Shown piece after piece: positions 6,972-15,835 of a DNA stretch of 20,553 bases. Source of the DNA: Lingula anatina (Eukaryota > Brachiopoda > Lingulata > Lingulida > Lingulidae); NCBI RefSeq assembly GCF_001039355.2, contig NW_019775600.1, positions 215,364 to 235,916 of the forward strand. The letters are read 5' to 3'. Below the pieces are notes generated by a model, which had not been told where the DNA came from, searched no databases, and saw only the letters and a program-made list of their open reading frames with translations. How positions within the stretch are numbered: position 1 is the first letter of the stretch; each line of letters begins with the position of its first letter. Made by a program: the position numbers and the translations under genes.

Positions 6972-9718
6972 CTGAAAGAAAATACTGATATGTTGAACAA
7001 ACACATGGTATGTAGCCAGAACTTCCAACAGGCAAAAATTATCAAACATTTAGATACATAATTCTATAATAACAAAAAGTATATTCCTATATATGGCATT
7101 TGTGGTGCTTTTACTGTTCAGAATAAAAGAGTAGCCTGCTTTTTTAATTTTGTTGTTACCATTCAATCTATAGGAATGTTCTAACATCAAGAAATAATCA
7201 CTAAAAATACACATTCTATAAAATTCACAAATATTTTCCCATTTAAAAGATTTAGCAATTATCGTACAATATCATTCTGTCCAAATGCCATTAATACTGT
7301 GACCAACATATGATTCTACTGTAATTACTAAATAGCTTATTGGTTGGTTTTATTCAAAAATAATGAAATAACTGGAGGATCAAAGAGGAGATACTGCCTC
7401 TGGGTATTGTACCACTAACTGGAGTAAGCGCATTCATATGAAAAAAAAAGGGACACCACCTCCAATGCTGTGCTTCATAAGTTCTACAAAATACAGTAAA
7501 CAAGAGTTTTCAATTTTTTTAAAGAAATTACAATTTATGACAAATTCGTGGGGAAAAGGTCAAATCTAAGGCTGCATTAAGATTATAAATGAAGGACTCC
7601 CATCCAAGTTCAATAAGAAATATTAGACATTGGAAATTTGCAAAGTCTGGCTCATGGTGAAAAGTAGGTCAAATGTCAATTTCAAGGTCACAAATAGATT
7701 GCCAGTATACGACTTCCTACTCAAGTTCAATAGTAACTATGGGCATATTTCTGTAAGTTTTGGAGATATAATGGAAGGAAAATTTGCAAAGTTCAGTTTA
7801 TGGTGACATGTAGGTCAAAGGCTAATTTCAAGGTCAGAGTTTGATTGCTGGTATATGCCTTTCCATTCAAGTTCAATGGTTACTATAGGTGTAACGAGTA
7901 TTTGACATTTTATTTTCACCCCTGAATATTGTGACATTGTACTTTTTGATATAGCGCAACTATTAAACTGTATGGAAAACAAAAACAAACAAACAAAAAA
8001 AAAAAATGTCACCACTTCCAGTATTGTGCTTGACAAGCTCTATAAACTGCAACAAAGAAGAGTTATCTAGCTTTTATGGTTTTAGAATTAGAGAGTTTTT
8101 AGTTTCGGCCTCTATTAATGGCTGCTTTTTCTGTGATGATGCACCGATTGACCCTAAACTCACGAAAGTGAAAGATGACCCTCAGTGTTTAAGACTTGAA
8201 AACTTGCCCATAACATTTTGCCAAGCCTACACCAGTGCACCTACAAAGCCCAAAATTTAGGGTTCAGATTATAAGTGACCTAAATCTACACCAGTCTAGG
8301 AGGAGGAGCTGTAATGGTGATGTACATAGCGGCAGAGCCAGCAGACGAGATAGGCCAGGACAAAAATAATGTGTACCAATCTCCCTTAGTATAATAATAC
8401 CCCCTTTACACTGGACGGCGTCCTTTCTGCGACCATAAAATTTGGCATCGCTGTGGTCTAAATAAGGAGGCACGGGCATCAATTTTGTATCAGAATGAAT
8501 GCTCAATGATCGGCCAGTTGTCGGGACGTACAGCATTATAATTTTTTAACTCTCAAATGGGGCCGTACTACTGGACGCAGAAAGGACGCCGTCCAGTGTA
8601 AAGGGGGCTTAACTGGATGAATCAAAACTTGGTTAAAGGGTAACAATGGTACACTGACGAAGTGATACAACTTACTTGTACTGGTCTATAGGCAGTTTAA
8701 CACTGGCCACGCCTCTGTTCTGAGCTTTTCGCTGAGACAATTTCTTTGAGACGTTCTTGTCAACCAGTCCACCAATCACATACACAGCATTGGGATCAAA
8801 CTCTGTGAGATAGTCTGTAGCATCAGGAGAAAGGTAAACCAAGCTCTTTCGAGGGTACAGGTCAACCATATCCCGACCAGTGACAGACCACATCCAAGAT
8901 GGCTGCAGTATTCCTTTCTGTACACCTATAGAATAGGTGCTCTCAGAGTCTGATGAAGCATGGCAGAGCATTAAGTTAAATGGGTCCCTGCTCTCCCTGT
9001 TATCATGATAAATATAACCAAGTTGAATACTTAAGGCTTTTTTCTCTTCATGAGTCATCAGTGAATCATAGCCCAAGTCAATCAGGAGGGGTTGGTGATA
9101 CATCATGGCATTCATGAGATGCATATTTTGATAATGGACAAGGGTGTTCAAAAGCGACTTTCTACATACGATATTACGATAATCATATAAACTATCGTAT
9201 TCAGTAAGTTTCTTGGGTTCTTCCTTCTTCATTGCCTTTTCTTCTTTAGCTAAAGCACGCACTGCTAAGTGTTCCCATCTTTTCTGTCTTTTCTTTTTTG
9301 AGAGTTTTGTCATTTCTAACAACACCTTATCAGTGACCTTGTCTGGAACTAGCCAACCAGAGCCTTTCATTAGAATGTATTCAGCTCGAACAATACCAAG
9401 TAACTCTGGGTCTATTTTCGATAGTTCTTCTGTTGCTTCTTCCTCTGTTAGTGGACTCCTGACGTGCAAACTAAGGTCATCAGGCAAAAAATGATCCTGT
9501 CCTCCATAGAATGCTCTGACTGAGAGTGTGAGGGGGTTAGTGGGTGAGAAGGAGGAGCGATAGATACCATCTATCTGTCTTTGTCCTTTCACAAAAGTCA
9601 ATCTTCTGTGCTGACCCAAATTCAAAAACCATCCACAACGACGAGGGACAGCTTGATTTTGAAAACCAAGGGCACACAGGGACCAGGTGCCTGGTGAGCT
9701 GCTGACCATCTTCATCAT
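6794..9718 (-). CDS. TRMT10C: tRNA methyltransferase 10 homolog C, mitochondrial (RNase P protein 1)
   Basis: Mitochondrial Trm10-family SPOUT methyltransferase. In animals it methylates purine 9 of mitochondrial tRNAs and, with HSD17B10 and PRORP, forms the protein-only mitochondrial RNase P that trims tRNA 5' ends. The coding sequence is join(8676-9718, 6794-6971): 406 residues, close to the human length of about 403. Residues 1-70 are basic and hydrophobic, as expected for a mitochondrial presequence. Residues 131-170 form a Lys/Glu-rich helical linker. The methyltransferase domain runs from about 205 to 390 and includes IDLGYDSLM (213-221), LVYLSPDA (293-300) and VYVIGGLVDKN (312-322), where Asp320 matches the proposed catalytic Asp of the family. 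KLPIDQYK, split by the intron, continues into LPLNKVLKYLVEL and VPRRKL, the usual C-terminal motifs. The start is the first Met of a frame that follows a probable 5'UTR splice acceptor. Nothing appears broken. Confidence 0.93.
7372..8375 (-). mobile_element. Helitron-like non-autonomous element, copy 2
   Basis: This is a shorter relative of the 4924-6775 element in the same orientation. On the minus strand it ends with a hairpin (stem AGAGG/CCTCT, 7384-7401) followed by CCAG at 7375-7372 and T; the expected CTRR has become CCAG. It holds only about two 146-bp units (7600-7890), flanked by the same module seen at both sides of copy 1 (7450-7515 and 8007-8070). The GATATAGCGCAACT block and the GTGACCTAAATC block near the far end match copy 1. 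Relative to copy 1 it lacks a few hundred bases between 8100 and 8270. Confidence 0.65.
7600..7890 (+). repeat. Two 146-bp units of the array family
   Basis: CTTCCT at 7713 and CTTTCC at 7859 are 146 bases apart and lie in the same sequence context as the units at 5286-6000. A partial, more diverged unit precedes them (GGACTCCCATCCAAGTTCAA near 7594). Confidence 0.8.
8400..8607. mobile_element. MITE with perfect 32-bp terminal inverted repeats
   Basis: The left end CCCCCTTTACACTGGACGGC (continuing to 8431) is the exact reverse complement of 8576-8607, which ends GTCCAGTGTAAAGGGGG. The perfect match over 32 bases implies recent insertion or conversion. The interior (about 144 bases) has no similarity I recognise. 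Target duplication is unclear from the flanks (TAATA / CTTAA). It lies in the TRMT10C intron. The open frame crossing it on the minus strand (8264-8536) is not credible as a gene. Confidence 0.85.
8676..9718 (-). CDS. TRMT10C: TRMT10C first coding exon
   Basis: Encodes residues 1-347 plus two bases of codon 348. It starts ATGATGAAG at 9718 and ends at CAGTACAA before the GTAAGT donor. The 348-codon open frame includes a read-through stop inside the donor (TAA at 8674-8672), so the true exon ends two bases into codon 348. Confidence 0.93.
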
Positions 9719-9756
9719 ATTGCTGGTAAACTTTTAGTCACACTGTTTGTATTTAT

Positions 9757-10410
9757 CTGGAAAGAAATAATAAATGAAAGGAAATTACTAGTAATACTCA
9801 AAGCTTTTAAGCACTGTTATACATATAAGTTTATAGCAACATCATTGTACAATTATGCCTAATATTTTTTTCCAACAACTAAAAATTAACACTCTTGTTT
9901 GGCTTAAATTATGCTTAATAATTTTTACGTTAAAAATTCTAATTTACACCTCATCTGTCCTGATTTGTCTATATCCTTCAAGACATTTAGGTGAAACAGG
10001 AGTTTATGCAAAACCAGATATATAGTGGCATATTTACTAGTACAAAAGCCTGTTAAAAGAAATCATCCAGGTAATAGCTGACACAAGTCAAGCACTGTCT
10101 TTCAATCTTCTGCTGTAAGTACCCGATCACAGATAACGATCTGCAGTTATATTAAGGCAGCTTTTATCTCTTAACCAGGTGTGCAGCAGCTAATTACAAA
10201 GGCATGTAAAGGAAATCAACGTAAATATTACTCTGTGGAAATTCCAAGTTTCTATGGAAAAAATGTGCAGCTTTCGTTGCCCTTTAGACCAGGGATAGTT
10301 TATACTTTTTTGAAAGTTGTAGTGCCTGGCTGTGGGAGACCCTGGCCTTGACAATTTGAGTGAAACACTCGCACAATAAGTGAGCGTTCCGGGAAAATTA
10401 ACATACTCAC
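9757..10410 (-). other. TRMT10C: Probable TRMT10C 5'UTR intron
   Basis: A pyrimidine-rich acceptor ATTTCTTTCCAG ends at 9757, 38 bases upstream of the start codon. A good donor, GTGAGTATG, begins at 10410. The interval is non-coding with no recognisable element. The intron call is inferred from splice-site sequence only. Confidence 0.5.
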
Positions 10411-10513
10411 ATTCATTCATTCACACGTGGTTCACTGTCAATATCCACTGCCTCGTGTTTGAACAAGTCGAATGGGCGGAAATGACGTCTGTACCGGAAG
10501 TACCGCCGGAAGT
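10411..10513 (-). promoter_or_regulatory. TRMT10C: TRMT10C promoter and probable non-coding exon 1
   Basis: Within 40 bases lie a GC box (GGGCGG, 10474-10479), a CRE-like TGACGTC (10483-10489) and two identical ETS sites (CCGGAAGT at 10494-10501 and 10506-10513), 12 bases apart. Tandem ETS sites bind GABP (NRF-2) and are typical of nuclear genes for mitochondrial proteins, which fits TRMT10C. Transcription would start below about 10480 and the exon would end at 10411. The exact start is not visible. Confidence 0.55.
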
Positions 10514-11762
10514 AGTATTAGAAATAAACCTTCTTCTCGCAGAGGTGACCACTGAGACCCTCAGTCGCCCTCTGGGGCCATCTATTAAGTCGAATCTAGT
10601 GATCTGTCTGTTTTATGTGAGTTAATTACTCATACCGATCAGTTCCAATGTGGGGAAGTGCTGGGATATGCTATGGCTACCCACAATTATCAAAGAAAAG
10701 GTTGAACAATATAAAGATTAAAGCGAATAAATGCTGGAACGCCTTTATTAATAGCTTTAATTAACTGTGCTGTCAATATTAACATGATAACAAAGTGATT
10801 TAAAGCGAATTGTGTGATTTGAAAGAAATGAAGTAAGAAAATAGGTGATCTTTTTGATACAACATTTCATGAATGCAGCAAAGTCCCGTTTATAGGGACC
10901 GATGTACGTCAAGTTGATTTCTCTCCCCCCCCCCCCCCCCCCCCCCCCCCCCCNNNNNNNNNNNNNNNNNNNNNNNNNCTCCCCCCCCCCCCCCCCCCCC
11001 TCCACACACACACAACTTACAGCACAGCCTGCACACATGGTTTCCGGAGACAACTGTTTGATGGGAAGATATCCCCTGATATCCAAGGAATGAATAAACA
11101 GCTAAAACAGCAGGTTGGTGTATTTAAGAAAGCTCAGCCAGCTGACAGCTATAGAAAACTCGATCCACCCTCCAGTGTTTTAACAAACAGAGTCCAAAAT
11201 TCAACGCCAAAAGACGGAATTTAAAACCCTTTCTGACCTTCTACTTGTTACCTGGACGTAATTTAAGCATACTTTCAAAACTTTATGGGAATTAATCAAG
11301 TCTCTACAAAATTTAATTCTGCTTGTCCAGTTGGACCAGACGCTTTATACTAGGAAAATATTACTGATATAATTTAAGTGACATATATACAGTATATATG
11401 GGCGTCAGGCCAGTGGTTTGTGTCCAATGAAACTGCATGGTTGCCGTTGATAACGTTAAATCCCGCAGTGTTTAATGTCCCATAAAGTCCTTAATCAAGA
11501 TCCTATATATAGAGTCCGATAGTCCTATGTGGGACATCTAACTGGAATTTTTCGGAAGGGCTTTCCCTGTCCCTTCGACAATATTTGCGGAAACTCATAC
11601 AGGGTGTAATACGTATATGTTCCATATGCTTTACATAATTTCATGCTGTAGAACGTATCAAACAAACGTCTTAGACAATCTTATCTGGTAGAACGATACC
11701 CAATCAGTCAGTCGTTATCAGACGGTTGTTCACAGTTAATGAATATTGCAAAGTCGTGACTA
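10514..11762. other. Intergenic sequence between head-to-head genes
   Basis: No gene is seen. It contains the poly-C/N tract (10925-11000) followed by a short CACACACA run. The open frames at 10380-10625 and 10757-11093 are by-products of promoter sequence and the C run. Around 11390-11760 the sequence has mixed composition without recognisable signals. Confidence 0.45.
10925..11000. repeat. Poly-C tract containing a 25-N assembly gap
   Basis: C29 (10925-10953), N25 (10954-10978), CT, then C20 (10981-11000). The gap is flanked by the same homopolymer on both sides, so the real tract is probably a single long C run of unknown length that sequencing could not cross. Confidence 0.9.
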
Positions 11763-12256
11763 AGGGCGCATTCCCGTAGATTTTAGATCGATCTATCCCC
11801 GTGGGGAGTCTCATTAGATTACTGTCAGATAATCCGGCTTAAATGTCCGTTCCGCCTACCACAAGCTGTAAGGGGGTAATTAACTTTCGTGCCCGCTCGG
11901 CTTACAGCTATTTAGCGTGAACCCCCAGGGAGTTAGGTCGATCTAAAGTAGATCGCTAAACACACAAGGAGCACAGTACGTTTTCCCACCGTTTAGCGTG
12001 AACCCCCAGGGAGTTAGGTCGATCTAAAGTAGATCGATCTAATCTCTGGGAATGGGGTCTTAGATCGATCTTACTAGATCGACCTAACTCCCTGGGGGAT
12101 CACACTAAATTGTAGTCAGTCGACCGCGCACGGAAGTTAATAACCCCCTTACAGCTTGTAGTAGGCGGGACGGACATTTAAGCCGGATTATCTAACAATA
12201 ATCTAGTGAGACTCCCCACGGGGATAGATCGATCTAAAAGCTCTGGGAATACGCCC
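11763..12256. mobile_element. Composite foldback element F2, about 490 bp
   Basis: The outer arms of roughly 145 bases are complementary: 11763-11905 (AGGGCGCATTCCC, TTTTAGATCGATCTATCCCC, GGAGTCTCATTAGATTA, GGCTTAAATGTCCG, AAGCTGTAAGGGGGTAATTA) against 12110-12256. The centre is itself palindromic, built from three copies of a block with CAGGGAGTTAGGTCGATCTA (two direct at 11920-11957 and 11993-12040, one inverted at 12070-12103). The direct copies are separated by a 34-base segment also found at 13262-13295. The right inner part contains GGGAATGGGGTCTTAGATCG, like the ends of F3. No coding sequence. Superfamily not assigned. Confidence 0.75.
11964..11997 (+). repeat. 34-base segment shared with 13262-13295
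   Basis: ACAAGGAGCACAGTACGTTT and the following 14 bases (to TTTAGC) occur identically at 13262-13295, about 1.3 kb away. Here the segment sits between two direct copies of an F2 internal block. Confidence 0.9.
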
Positions 12257-12559
12257 TAAATCTATGGGAATGCCCTCTAATTTACACGCTGTGAGTTTAA
12301 GATCTGGAGATATTAATTAATACCTGTAATACGGTCGGTGGTTGTAGTGGTAAAGGAATTTTATCAATCTTATCAAACTGTGCATTGAAACATCAAGCAA
12401 AAGGGTCATGAAGGAATACTTGGGAATTAGACATTAAAAACCAGCAGGGTAGCTTGGTTGTGATATGAAAACTACATGTACACTCAGTACTAGTGTGAAT
12501 ATATTCGCGCGCTATTCCCATTGGTTTAGGACACTTTCCAAACAATTAAGGGTCTCTCT
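12257..12559. promoter_or_regulatory. Probable promoter region of the coiled-coil gene
   Basis: Mostly featureless. An inverted CCAAT box (ATTGG, 12520-12524) just past a CGCGCG-containing stretch (12506-12512) is the only promoter-like signal. The assignment depends on the proposed non-coding exon that ends at 12735. Confidence 0.3.
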
Positions 12560-12735
12560 TTCACTTTTGTTGTAGCGGACTGTTGAAGAGGAAAGCAATT
12601 TGCTGGTACATTGTAGGCCTACATGTACCTGTGTATGTGTACGTGTATACTGTAAACGAGATACTGGTGCGGATTGTCCTCCTAACCACCCGCATTATTT
12701 GAGTGACAGTATTGCAACCAGCTGGTGAGAGAGAG
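12560..12735 (+). other. Probable non-coding first exon of the coiled-coil gene
   Basis: A strong donor, GAGAG|GTAAGTCAC, lies at 12735/12736, and a strong acceptor, CTTCTGCGTTGCAG, ends at 14725, 215 bases before the start codon at 14941. The upstream limit is a guess. Transcript evidence would settle it. Confidence 0.4.
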
Positions 12736-13215
12736 GTAAGTCACAGTATGTAAGGACGACTATGTCGCTTGTTTATCAAGTGAACTACTAAACAGAGTCC
12801 CGAAGTTTTGTATAATGCTAGAGCCGGAAAATAATTTAAAGACAACACTTGGTTTCGTCTTGGGCTGCGTTTTCAGTCCGGTGGTTTAATTAATGTTTAA
12901 CTATTGAATAGCGTCACGTGAACCTTCATAAATTTAACTTTAGTCAGACTAGTATCGTGCAGAGAACTTGAACAGATTGAGATAGGCCTATTCAGACGGC
13001 TGATCCGAGACTGACGAAGGTCCTGCAAAACCCAGCCTCACCATGCATGCTCGTAGTTTAGAGGTTTCTAACGGACCGCCCCTTTTTGCCTGGAAAAGGT
13101 ATACGCTCTGGGTAAAATTTTATCTAGGTACACGAGGGGTTCATGTGAAAAGTCCACTCTTTCAGAAATACCCCCCCCCCCCTTTTTGAAATTGGCCTAC
13201 AGGCCAGTCTGCTTT

Positions 13216-13257
<42 letters not shown>
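13216..13257 (+). repeat. (TAA)n microsatellite
   Basis: About 14 uninterrupted trinucleotide units. Confidence 0.95.
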
Positions 13258-13261
13258 CCGG

Positions 13262-13295
13262 ACAAGGAGCACAGTACGTTTTCCCACCGTTTAGC
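13262..13295 (+). repeat. Second copy of the 34-base segment
   Basis: Identical to 11964-11997. Here it follows the microsatellite directly and has no foldback arms around it. Confidence 0.9.
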
Positions 13296-14240
13296 AATAC
13301 ACGTATAGCGGATATAGATAAACGTAAGCTAATTATAGCATACAAACCATATTATAAATACGAGCCGGGTGTTATTATGAAAACATCACACAGGAACCGG
13401 TATCTTCATTTTACAGTTCGTGGTTTTACTGGGACACCCTGTGTTTTGAGGTCTATTCCGAATCCGTCTTTTTCATCTCTCTTCCCGCGCCCTTTTTCGT
13501 TGAAAACTCTGGCATTTTGTTCGTGTGATTTTGTCTCTTACACACTTAAAATAAATTTACTTGCCCACTTATGTCCCGATTTGATGTGCCTTTCGATGCA
13601 CACTAAAATCGGTCGAATCAGGGCATAAGTCGGTAAGTAATTAATTCCTAAAGATAAAAATTAAGGCACTCATTTTGACATCAAGTGGTCTAATAATTTT
13701 AGTGATGAAGTACATTTGGCAGGATTTAACATGTAATTACGCTACAGGTTTTCCCTCCCTTTGACAATTAATTATGCCAGTTTACTTCCTGCTGTTTAAT
13801 ACGAGGTATACGGTCAGACATTTTTTTATGAAAAATCGAATTTTCCTCCAAAACATTAATTTTCTTCCCCTTCACAAACCATTGTTTGGTCCCTAGCTCA
13901 CCAATACCGATCCCTGCACTTGCATTCAATGGCTTATACAGTCTCTAATTAACTTAATAAGTTACGAGTCGTTCTAAATGACTGTCCAGCCATTCTTGGG
14001 CCTTTCAGCCGCCATGTCCTCCTTTACATTTCAGAAGGAACTATCAACATCAGCTGCTTTTATTTGCGAGATTTAATTGGGAAAAGTAACTTGCAGATTA
14101 CAGGATATAGTACATGTATGTAGACATATTAAATATGACTTTTGGGGCATTTTTAAACGCGTACAGTATGCCATTGGCCGCTGAAACTCAGGGTGCTGAC
14201 AAAAAATGAACAGACACGCTACGCTGAAGATAGTGATTAG

Positions 14241-14399
14241 TTTTCAGTAACCTCTTCAAGGCGGGGTGGGAGATATAGCTTACATATTTCAGTAACCTCT
14301 TCAAGGCGGGGTGGAAGATACAGCTTAAGTTTTCAGTAACCTCTTCAAGGCGGGGTGGAAGATATAGCTTAAGTTTTCAGTAACCTCTTCAAGGCGGGG
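14241..14399 (+). repeat. 44-bp minisatellite, about 3.6 copies
   Basis: CAGTAACCTCTTCAAGGCGG starts at 14245, 14290, 14334 and 14378 (spacings 45, 44 and 44). Units are nearly identical and the last is cut after GGCGGGG. Non-coding, inside the inferred 5'UTR intron. Confidence 0.9.
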
Positions 14400-14725
14400 A
14401 GACACAGCAGGATGTGGTAGAGTTTTATTCTGGTTGGAAAATCAGAAAAAAAAAAAAAACGTTGGCAAATACTGCGTACTTCCCAACAACATGACTATAG
14501 CTAATTAATGTCAGTATCATTTATAATATCGATCGCTGAACTAAACTTATATTGTTCATCTTTATGCATCATTGATGATGTCAGGAGAGAATATGGAATC
14601 TGACGAATGGAATGATTAAATGTTGTTAGCTAACATCGTGTGATCGTAAATGAATAAAACATCCAGGTTCCTAAATTTCAAGGATGCTCAATGTTACATT
14701 AATTCGATTCGCTTCTGCGTTGCAG

Positions 14726-14940
14726 GTTTTTCTATTCTGCATTACCACTGATACCGCACTGAGTGTACCAGCATAATGTCGAGGAGTACACTTTTGTAAC
14801 GAAAAAAAAAAGACGATGAAAGTTTGCTGAAATCATACATTAACCAGCATTGTTTACAGATAGCAGACGGCAGTTGATTCGCAGCAGACGATCGTACAAA
14901 GCAGGACGAAATAACTGCGGGAAAACATATTGATATAGAC
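14726..14940 (+). other. 5'UTR of the coiled-coil gene
   Basis: Follows the acceptor at 14725. It contains at least one short upstream reading frame (ATGTCGAGGAGT... ending TAA within 8 codons, from 14777), which could dampen translation. The call depends on the splice model. Confidence 0.4.
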
Positions 14941-15835
14941 ATGTCTGAAGAGACAGAAAACCCGAGAGCCTCCGATCCTATACGATGTCCAACACCTCGT
15001 GAAGGAGAAAAGACAGTGGTGCACCTTTCGTCATATCTATCTGTGGAGTCGGCAGATAGTGAGGCAGATTATTCTGCGGTTACTAATGGCGGTTACACAC
15101 CATACTGTACGGAAGTACCGGGAAGCTGTGGCGATGCCGATAAGCAGAATGATTTTTCAAATGCAAACGATGCAAAAAGCGACGGTGCCGACAGTGTTTT
15201 CGCCGACGCTGAGCGTCAGTCGACAGGAAGCAGTCAATCTGGAGAGGCTCCCAGTCCGTTTGAGACGGCAGACGCCACGAAGATTTCAGCCAGTAACCGG
15301 AGAACACAATCCTCTTCTTCTTCTTCTGAATCAGGAGTTAGGAGGCCCTCGCTTGTCGGCGCTTTCACCAGTGCGGCGTCAGGCCACAAACAAACTGGAA
15401 ACCGCCCTCAGCAAAAGATGGTCCGAAGTAAGTCGACCACGGCGTCGGATCACGCTCACAAAGATGGCCACTACCGGGACAGCATCGCCAGCCGAATACG
15501 CCTCGAGCACGCGCGGACACCCCTGCCGGATCCAGGTCCACCACCGATGGACTACTTGACCCCCTTGCAGAAAAAGGACCAAATGATCAAAGATTTGAAA
15601 GCGGATCTTAAGGGCGCACAGAACCAACTCGCTGCCATGGAAGCGGACAGAGAGAAACGCGACAAGGAGATGGAGGCCACGTGGAAAGCAATCGTCGACG
15701 CCAAAGATCGCGAGATTGAGGACCTTAAATGGCGCCTTGACCAGACGGAATCGGAAAAAACGGCGCACATGAAGAAAAAATGTGGACTTAAGCCAAAAGG
15801 TGGTTCAGCTGGAAGATATGATACAGAATCTAAAG
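14941..15835 (+). CDS. Coiled-coil gene, first coding exon with apparent frameshift
   Basis: The frame from ATG 14941 runs cleanly to HMKK (codons 276-279), then loses coiled-coil character (CGLKPKGG...). The frame one base earlier reads NVDLSQKVVQLEDMIQNLK up to the AAG|GTGATT donor at 15835. That segment continues the heptad register without a break and joins the next exon in phase 0. One surplus A in the six-A run at 15775-15780 explains it. Left uncorrected, the frame reads into the intron and stops at 15882. Confidence 0.8.

Larger units (their letters stand above)
6972..8675 (-). other. TRMT10C: TRMT10C coding intron, mostly mobile elements
   Basis: Donor GTAAGT at 8675-8670; acceptor AG at 6973-6972. 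Of about 1.7 kb, roughly 1.2 kb is the Helitron-like copy 2 (7372-8375) and the 208-bp MITE (8400-8607). The remaining part at 6980-7371 is plain AT-rich intron with nothing recognisable. Confidence 0.85.
12736..14725 (+). other. Probable 5'UTR intron of the coiled-coil gene
   Basis: It holds a C12 run (13170-13181), a TAA microsatellite (13216-13257), the second copy of the 34-base segment (13262-13295) and a 44-bp tandem repeat (14241-14399). The open frame at 13377-13628 resembles no protein. The rest is featureless AT-rich DNA. Confidence 0.4.

Noticed and set aside
8264-8536. 90-codon minus-strand frame
   Set aside because: Runs across the end of a Helitron-like element into the inverted end of a MITE; no independent support.
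10380-10625. Plus-strand frame reading ...TSVPEVPPEVVLEINLLLAE
   Set aside because: Generated by the ETS/CRE promoter elements and 5'UTR of TRMT10C; no homology.
13377-13628. 83-codon plus-strand frame
   Set aside because: No recognised domain; lies in the inferred 5'UTR intron without matching splice sites.
14999-15559. 186-codon frame overlapping the coiled-coil exon, and antisense frames 15083-15770
   Set aside because: Shadows of the real exon, which has clear heptads and Ser/acidic composition in its own frame.
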